8,023 nucleotides of DNA from Desulfobulbaceae bacterium. GTDB lineage: Bacteria > Desulfobacterota > Desulfobulbia > Desulfobulbales > DAOVSZ01. The stretch covers positions 1 through 8,023 of the forward strand of contig DAOVSZ010000110.1 in the NCBI GenBank assembly GCA_030627725.1, written 5' to 3'. The position numbers and the translations under genes are program-made. How positions within the stretch are numbered: position 1 is the first letter of the stretch; every line of letters starts with the position of its first letter. Shown here piece after piece: positions 1 to 4,886 of this stretch. A model generated the notes under the pieces. That model worked only from the letters and a program-made list of their open reading frames with translations. It was not told where the DNA came from and searched no databases.

Positions 1-1450
1 CAACGGTAAGCTAGAGGCGCTGATCAACTTTGAAGAGATTATTAGAGTCCCATCGGCTGATACCCTTGTCGCGGCCACGTGAAAATATCCGGCTAAAGAT
101 AAGATTACCTCATCATCCGTTGACCTGCTCGGGGAGGAATCGATCCAGCGTCTGCTTCACATCACCGATACCAACAACCCGTTCCGCTTTGACTTGAGGC
201 GTGGCGCTCTGGCCAGGGTTGCCGGCGGCGGCATCCATTTCAGTGATGAAATCTTCAAGAATAAAAAAGACCTTGTCCAGGTCTATCTCGGCGTCATCCA
301 GAACCGTACGATTGAGATCGACGGGTATAAATGGCCTATTGACACTCTGATCGTGGCCACCAGCAACAACTCTGAATTCAACCGTTTTCTGTCCGAGAAG
401 GAAGAGGCGCCGATTGTTGATAGGTGCCGGGTCTGCTACGTCTCCCATAATACCGATTATAAGCTCCAGAACCAGCTTACCGCCTATGCGGTAGGAAGTG
501 AGGAAAAAACGACCCTGGACCAGAAGCCCATGCACCAGGATCCCAACCTCAACTATGCCTCGTCTGTTGCTGTGGTCCTGTCCCGTCTGCCGCGTTCCGA
601 GAAGCTGACGCCGATTGAGACCCTGAAACTTGCAGCCGGAGAGGTTGCCGGAGAAAAGAGCATCAAGACCCTGTCCGAGGTTATTGATACGCTCAACCAG
701 GATCCTGATATCACAAATCGTTTCGGACAGAAAGGGCTTGGTCAACGTAATCTGGGTAGGGCGATCCAGCTTATCCTTGAGAATTCCGAGACCAACGAGG
801 GCCGCTGTATGTTTGCCTATGATGTCTTCAGGGCGATCGAGCGGGTCATTCTGGATTATGTTATTGATGCCAATGACCGGGCGAAATATCTCGAAGATTT
901 GAAAATTGGAAAAGGCCTGTATCGCGAACGGATCATGACCGAGATGTTCAACGCCTACATGGATGAGCCCCTGGCGATTAAGAAGGACGTTATGAACTAC
1001 GTCAATATGGTCATCGGTATTGATGCGGAGAATCTCGGCCCGGACAGGATGTGGAAATACAAGGACCCGCAGTCAGGAAAGCTCAAAGCCTTAAAGATCG
1101 ACGAGAGATTCATAAATTCCGTTGAAGAGAGACTGGGCCTTAAAACGCTTGAACAGCAGGAAACCTTCCGGACTACGGTCAGAAAGATCTACGGCCAGAA
1201 GATTTCGGTTGATCCTGATTATGACTTCATGGACAACCTCGAACTTGTCAAGGCGGTGACCGATGTCCGCCTCAAATCCGATATTGCAGGCGCCGGCAGC
1301 CTTATCGGCGCCCTGGCGAACCGGACCAATGAAGAGAACCAAAAACTTTACGACCGCATGATAGACACCATGCTGAAGAAACTGCATTACTGCAACACCT
1401 GCGCACAGAAGACGATCGAATATTTCTGTACCCAGGAGGATGAGAGTTAA
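1..1450 (+). CDS. prkA: PrkA-family AAA+ serine protein kinase, 5' truncated, with in-frame TGA
   Basis: This is the C-terminal part of a PrkA (YeaG-type) protein; the N-terminal P-loop lies upstream of the window. The first whole codon is at 2 and the stop is TAA at 1448-1450, giving 482 visible codons. A Walker B-like GGGIHFSDE has its Asp-Glu codons at 245-250. A sensor-1-like ATSNN lies at 356-370, and VDR, a candidate arginine finger, at 416-424. The PrkA C-terminal domain follows and ends in a CNTC motif plus a third Cys (codons 1391, 1400, 1427). PrkA proteins are cytoplasmic AAA+ proteins reported as serine kinases; that activity has been questioned and protease activity proposed for the Bacillus protein. 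The gene heads a block with DUF444 and spoVR, the usual partners. A TGA at 80-82 interrupts an otherwise open frame without any shift, so the gene is either recoded, broken or misread. Confidence 0.9.
80..82 (+). other. In-frame TGA inside prkA: possible selenocysteine codon or nonsense mutation
   Basis: The PrkA frame is open from position 2 to 1450 apart from this TGA. The codons before it (…SADTLVAAT) and after it (KYPAKDKITSS…) are in the same frame and both look like protein of the same family. Downstream, GG at 91-92 and TAA at 94-96 can pair with TTACC at 105-109, with a bulged C93 and an 8-nt loop whose second base is G. That resembles a weak bacterial SECIS, but the stem is short and lies nearer the TGA than in E. 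coli fdhF. A pseudogene or a sequencing error is equally possible. Confidence 0.55.
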
Positions 1451-1455
1451 GACCA

Positions 1456-1493
1456 GGCAGAAGGTAGAAGTTAGAAGGCAGAAGCTTGAAAGT
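1456..1493 (+). repeat. Heptameric intergenic repeat, AGAAGNN type, copy 1
   Basis: Starting at 1459 the sequence runs in exact seven-base steps: AGAAGGT, AGAAGTT, AGAAGGC, AGAAGCT and a decayed TGAAAGT. The array begins within a few bases of the prkA stop and fills over half of the 69-nt spacer before the DUF444 gene. A 30-base stretch (1456-1485) matches 7170-7199 at 27 positions. Confidence 0.8.
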
Positions 1494-1519
1494 CACTTAC
1501 ATAGGTTGACATTACTGAT

Positions 1520-2914
1520 ATGGACCAGAAACTGCTTGCGCTCTATAACCGGTTAAAGGAAGAAGGCTTGACCGACGAACAGGACTTCAAGTTCCGGTTG
1601 GAGTTGTTTGACGACTCCGAGCATGGCCATATCGTGCCGGCTGCAAACAAGGTCGGCGTTTCCTCATATTCAATTTCACCGGATGCGGCAAAATCCATAT
1701 ACTCCTTTAATGACCTTGCCACCCTGCAGGCGATCTGCTCCATCGAGATACCTTATGTGTCGAAAATCCGCTCCATTGACGAACTTCTTACCCGGGACAG
1801 ACAACGCGAAGAGGACGGTTTCCCGAGAAAAATCCGGGTCGGCAAGATGATCAAACCCGGCCGGGACAGCAAGGACAAGGTTGTTGTGGTGCCGACAACG
1901 GTTGAGGAGAAGTTTATTCATGACCCCTCCACGGAGCCGCCGGAGGAGGGCGGGTCGGCAGGAGGATCGGGTGAAGGGGAGGAAGGTGATGTGATCGGCG
2001 AACAGCCGATACGTGATGAAGAGGCAGACAGCTCCGGCCCCGGGGAGGGCGAAGGCGCCGGCCATGAGGTGGAATCAAATGCCTATGATCTCGGTAAGAT
2101 CCTGACCGAACAGTTCGAGCTTCCTAACCTGAAGGACAAAGGGAAAAAACGTTCACTTACCCGCTACACCTATGATCTGACCGATAAGAACCGTGGGTTT
2201 GGCCAGTTCCTTGACAAAAAAGCCACCCTGCGCAAGATCGTTGAGACCAATATCGCGCTGGGCATTGTCCAGGGGCAGTCTGATATTGATCCAAGTGATT
2301 TTGTTATTTCACCGAATGATAAGATCTATCGCGTCCTCTCTGCTGAGAAAGATTTCGAATCCCAGGCAGTGGTCTTTTTTCTGCGTGATTATTCCGGTTC
2401 CATGGGAGGCAAGCCTACCGAACTCGTTGTCACCCAGCATGTGCTCATTTACAGCTGGCTCCTGTATCAGTATTCGAGGCAGGTCGAGTCCCGTTTCATT
2501 CTCCATGACACCGAGGCAAAAGAGGTTGAAGATTTTTACACCTACTACAACTCCAAGGTGGCCGGCGGCACCCAGGTTTCATCCGCCTACAAGATGGTCA
2601 ATGAGATCGTTTCCAATGAGAACCTGGCCAAGGACAACAACATCTATGTCTTTCACGGCACTGACGGCGATGACTGGGATACGGAAGGCACAGAGGCAAT
2701 CCCGGAGTTAAAAAAGATGATGGTTTATGCAAATCGCATCGGGGTGACCATTGCTGAGAACGGCTACGGCACAAGCGGCAACACTGAAGTGGAGAAATAT
2801 CTTAAAAAATCAAAACTGTTGGAAGAAAAGCCGGACATCATCCGGATGGATGTCATGCAGAAGGAAGCTGACGAACAAAGACTGATAGAGGGGATAAAGA
2901 AACTTATTTCATAA
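1520..2914 (+). CDS. yeaH: DUF444 / YeaH-YhbH family VWA-domain protein
   Basis: This 464-residue protein is the standard partner of PrkA. Its N-terminal ~135 residues are followed by a Gly/Glu-rich, probably disordered linker (about 138-186) and then a von Willebrand A domain. The VWA metal site (MIDAS) is complete by inspection: DYSGS at 290-294, T351 in the GGT motif and D382 in TDGDDW. In E. coli, YeaH works with the kinase YeaG in the nitrogen-starvation response; the protein is called YhbH in Bacillus. An AAA+ protein paired with a VWA protein also recalls MoxR/RavA-ViaA pairs, so an adaptor or co-chaperone role is a reasonable inference. The ATG at 1520 is the only sensible start, but the nearest Shine-Dalgarno-like AGG is 14 nt away. 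The gene follows prkA after 69 nt, in the same direction. Confidence 0.93.
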   Translation: MDQKLLALYNRLKEEGLTDEQDFKFRLELFDDSEHGHIVPAANKVGVSSYSISPDAAKSIYSFNDLATLQAICSIEIPYVSKIRSIDELLTRDRQREEDGFPRKIRVGKMIKPGRDSKDKVVVVPTTVEEKFIHDPSTEPPEEGGSAGGSGEGEEGDVIGEQPIRDEEADSSGPGEGEGAGHEVESNAYDLGKILTEQFELPNLKDKGKKRSLTRYTYDLTDKNRGFGQFLDKKATLRKIVETNIALGIVQGQSDIDPSDFVISPNDKIYRVLSAEKDFESQAVVFFLRDYSGSMGGKPTELVVTQHVLIYSWLLYQYSRQVESRFILHDTEAKEVEDFYTYYNSKVAGGTQVSSAYKMVNEIVSNENLAKDNNIYVFHGTDGDDWDTEGTEAIPELKKMMVYANRIGVTIAENGYGTSGNTEVEKYLKKSKLLEEKPDIIRMDVMQKEADEQRLIEGIKKLIS

Positions 2915-2916
2915 TC

Positions 2917-2929
2917 CCGGCTGAGCCGG
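2917..2929. other. Small GC-rich hairpin after the DUF444 gene
   Basis: CCGGC and GCCGG flank a 3-base TGA loop two bases after the stop codon. No run of T follows, so it is not a typical intrinsic terminator. It may protect the upstream message or simply be part of the repeat-rich spacer. Confidence 0.4.
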
Positions 2930-2930
2930 A

Positions 2931-2965
2931 AGGTTCCAGGTTCCAGGTTTCGGGTTCAAGGTTTT
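2931..2965 (-). repeat. Heptameric repeat array, AGGTTCC type (inverted arm)
   Basis: Five heptamers in a row, AGGTTCC, AGGTTCC, AGGTTTC, GGGTTCA and AGGTTTT, start 16 bases after the DUF444 stop. Their complement is the same CCTGAAC-like unit found in the array at 3000-3034, so the two arrays point towards each other around a 34-base centre. Confidence 0.8.
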
Positions 2966-2999
2966 AAACTGCGTATCTTAATTCGATCAGTATCATTAA

Positions 3000-3034
3000 A
3001 CCCTGACCCCTGACCCCTGAACCCTGAACCTTTA
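3000..3034 (+). repeat. Heptameric repeat array, CCCCTGA type
   Basis: The sequence reads ACCCTGA, CCCCTGA, CCCCTGA, ACCCTGA, ACCTTTA with an exact period of seven. It ends 14 bases before the spoVR start codon. Together with the inverted array at 2931-2965 it could fold into a large imperfect hairpin in the transcript upstream of spoVR. Confidence 0.85.
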
Positions 3035-3048
3035 AACATGTTACTATT

Positions 3049-4701
3049 ATGGAACTCATAGACCAACATACAAAAAAGATCATGGAGGGCTGCAAGGAAC
3101 GGGCCCGTGATGCAGGTCTTTCCTTTCAGGATGAGTCCCTGGAGTACATCGTTACCAACCGGGACCTTATCGAACTGACGCCCAAGGTGATGATCCCGAC
3201 CCTTTATGACTACTGGGTCCAGGATGTCGAGGTCATCAAGGAAAAGGGCAGGTACGAGCTCTATCCAAGCAACCCTTACGAAACGGTCATCAACACCAGA
3301 CCGGCGATCTCTTTTTATAACGACAACAACCCTGACTGGTTGAACGTGATGATTTTTTATCACGTCTTGGGCCATATTGATTTCTTTCAGAACAACCTCT
3401 TTTTTCGCCATACCTGGGAGTATGATTTTACCGGCTTGGCCCTTTCCGACAAGCGCATGATAGCCAATCTCAGGTCGGAAAAGGGAAGATGGGCGGACTA
3501 TATCATCGAATTCACCCGTGGAATTGACAACCTCGTTGGCTTTTACGAAACGCTATCCAGCTTGACACGCCCCTATGCCACAAGCCACCGTAAGATGCTC
3601 GATTATTATTTTGACGTCTTTCTGCAGTCAGAGAAGAAGCTCAAGATATCGAAATATATTCAGGAGATTGAGAGATATAATGCATGTGTCAAAGAGGTCG
3701 GTGATTCCGGGCAGCAGACATTTTTTGCAGAGGTAAACAAGAAATATCCTGAGTTTGAGGCCCTTTATCTGAAACACATCAAGAAAAAACCAGGTCACAA
3801 TATTGATCTGGTCCAGTTCCTGATCGAACATTCGGAATTTTTAAACAAAGAAGAAAACAAGTGGATGATCTCCATCATGGAGGTGATCCGGAAAACTTCG
3901 CTCTATTTCCAGCCGCAGATCCGCACCAAAGTAATGAATGAGGGATGGGCGAGCTACTGGCACGAGGTCCTGTTCCTGCGGGATGACAGGATAAAAGGGC
4001 ATGAAGTTGATTTTGCGCGTGTCAATGCCGGTGTCACTTCAATGCCGCGGGTTGGCCTGAACCCCTATGCGCTTGGCATGCGTCTGTATTATTATCTTGA
4101 GGAGATGGCGGACAAGGACAGATTTTCTTTTGACTTTCAGAGACTCGGTGATGCGGAAGATCGGAAATCATATGATAAGGGTTCTGGTGACGGATTGGAG
4201 TATCTCTTCCATGTCTGCCGGAATTACTCTGATTTTACCTTTATAAACACCTTTATAGACCAGGATTTTGTGAACAAGAACAAGCTGTTTGTCGCCGGCA
4301 AGCGGTTGAACCAGCAGCGGATGACATGGCAGTATTATGTCAAGAGCAGAAAGGCAAAGGACTACAAACAGATGGTCCAGGACCAGCTGTACCACCCGCC
4401 GAACATGAAGGTCGACATCAAGGGTGTAAATACCCTGTATCTCAACCACATGTTCGAAGGAAAACAACTGGTGAATGATTTTATCTTTAATACCATGCTT
4501 GGCATCGGGTATCTCTGGGGCGGGCCGGTGCAGCTTGAAACGAGTGAAGTGGCAGCGCCCCCGAAGCAGCAGCGGCAGGATTTCATGTTCGGCATGGCTG
4601 CTCCGAAAAAAGAAGAGGAGGAAGAGAAAAAGGAAATCACCTGGAAGCGCAGCGTGTACACAATGGAAGACCGTAAGCTCACCAAAAAACCTATCGAATA
4701 A
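3049..4701 (+). CDS. spoVR: SpoVR / YcgB family protein
   Basis: The 550-residue product is a full-length SpoVR family protein, the usual third member of the prkA-yeaH-spoVR set. The family is named for a Bacillus role in spore cortex formation, but it is common in non-sporulating Gram-negatives, where its biochemistry is not settled. Visible conserved blocks include NPDWLNV at 94-100 followed by YHVLGHID (H105, H109, D111), and NEGWASYWHE at 297-306 (E298, H305, E306). These His and acidic residues could form a metal site; that is inference. No signal peptide or membrane segment is seen, so it is probably cytoplasmic. The C terminus is a charged low-complexity tail (Lys/Glu run at about 520-530). 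The ATG at 3049 has no clear Shine-Dalgarno; an out-of-frame ATG lies at 3038. The stop codon sits inside the 8-bp target site of the transposable element that follows. Confidence 0.94.
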   Translation: MELIDQHTKKIMEGCKERARDAGLSFQDESLEYIVTNRDLIELTPKVMIPTLYDYWVQDVEVIKEKGRYELYPSNPYETVINTRPAISFYNDNNPDWLNVMIFYHVLGHIDFFQNNLFFRHTWEYDFTGLALSDKRMIANLRSEKGRWADYIIEFTRGIDNLVGFYETLSSLTRPYATSHRKMLDYYFDVFLQSEKKLKISKYIQEIERYNACVKEVGDSGQQTFFAEVNKKYPEFEALYLKHIKKKPGHNIDLVQFLIEHSEFLNKEENKWMISIMEVIRKTSLYFQPQIRTKVMNEGWASYWHEVLFLRDDRIKGHEVDFARVNAGVTSMPRVGLNPYALGMRLYYYLEEMADKDRFSFDFQRLGDAEDRKSYDKGSGDGLEYLFHVCRNYSDFTFINTFIDQDFVNKNKLFVAGKRLNQQRMTWQYYVKSRKAKDYKQMVQDQLYHPPNMKVDIKGVNTLYLNHMFEGKQLVNDFIFNTMLGIGYLWGGPVQLETSEVAAPPKQQRQDFMFGMAAPKKEEEEEKKEITWKRSVYTMEDRKLTKKPIE

Positions 4702-4703
4702 GG
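4696..4703. repeat. Target-site duplication, left copy
   Basis: GAATAAGG immediately before the MITE-like element is repeated exactly at its other end. It contains the spoVR stop codon TAA. Eight bases is the duplication length typical of IS66-family transposition. Confidence 0.85.
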
Positions 4704-4811
4704 GTAACTATTCGGCATCACCCCATCTTCGCACGATCAGGCCGGCTCACATAGCCAGCTATAGATTCGCCAGCCTGCTTGCACGAATATGGGGTGATGC
4801 CAAACAGTTAC
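4704..4811. repeat. Long imperfect palindrome inside the MITE
   Basis: The arms 4704-4746 and 4769-4811 are complementary at 35 of 43 positions, including an uninterrupted 13-base stretch with GGCATCACCCCA opposite its complement (4790-4801). The 22-base centre holds a further small hairpin, ATAGC/GCTAT around CA (4751-4762). A T-rich stretch follows from about 4821, so the hairpin might reduce read-through into the next gene, but this is only inference. Confidence 0.8.
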
Positions 4812-4857
4812 AACTCGGTGGTTTTAAGTGTTTTTCTGCATAAAGCCGAATATTTAC
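4704..4857. mobile_element. 154-bp MITE-like element with IS66-type ends
   Basis: The element starts GTAACTATTCGGC (4704-4716) and ends with GCCGAATATTTAC (4845-4857), whose complement is GTAAATATTCGGC: 12 of 13 bases match. It is flanked by identical 8-bp copies of GAATAAGG. Ends beginning GTAA with 8-bp duplications are the established signature of the IS66 family. No transposase is encoded, so it is a non-autonomous derivative that would need a transposase in trans. It lies between spoVR and the second prkA-like gene, expanding a 23-nt spacer to 185 nt without changing either protein. Most of its length (4704-4811) is a long imperfect hairpin, and a third copy of the end motif lies internally at 4799-4811. 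Confidence 0.85.
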
Positions 4858-4865
4858 GAATAAGG
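4858..4865. repeat. Target-site duplication, right copy
   Basis: This is an exact second copy of GAATAAGG, directly after the right end of the MITE-like element. Its last two bases are the first two of the GGGACGTCCC palindrome. Confidence 0.85.
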
Positions 4866-4873
4866 GACGTCCC
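4864..4873. other. Perfect 10-bp palindrome GGGACGTCCC
   Basis: A perfect palindrome lies 13 bases before the second prkA-like start codon. In the sequence before insertion it directly followed the spoVR stop. It could be a regulatory site or chance; nothing else here decides it. Confidence 0.4.
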
Positions 4874-4874
4874 T

Positions 4875-4879
4875 AAGGA
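4875..4879 (+). promoter_or_regulatory. Ribosome binding site of the second PrkA-like gene
   Basis: AAGGA sits 7 nt before the ATG at 4887. It decides that start over the upstream in-frame TTG at 4779, which lies inside the MITE. It is the clearest Shine-Dalgarno of the operon. Confidence 0.8.
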
Positions 4880-4886
4880 ATCATTC

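Noticed and set aside
194..196. TTG at 194 as a real start for the first PrkA
   Set aside because: The same frame continues upstream with family-like sequence, and TTG falls in the middle of the conserved FRFDLRRGALARV block.
113..745. Long minus-strand reading frame opposite prkA (210 codons)
   Set aside because: It lies fully antisense to strongly family-like PrkA coding sequence and its translation resembles no protein; such antisense openings are common here (also at 6225-6623 and 6771-7169).
2931..3034. CRISPR-like array
   Set aside because: Units are 7 bases long, contiguous and without spacers, so this is a tandem heptamer repeat.
3049..4701. Sporulation as evidence for a spore-forming host
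   Set aside because: SpoVR/YcgB is common in non-sporulating Gram-negatives as part of the prkA-yeaH set, and nothing else here is spore specific.
4812..4857. Promoter for the second prkA carried by the MITE tail
   Set aside because: No pair of -35 and -10 hexamers with suitable spacing was found in the tail despite its T-rich stretch.
4779..4886. N-terminal extension of the second PrkA-like protein from an upstream in-frame TTG at 4779
   Set aside because: The extension is encoded by the MITE-like element, while an AAGGA ribosome site sits 7 nt before the ATG at 4887.
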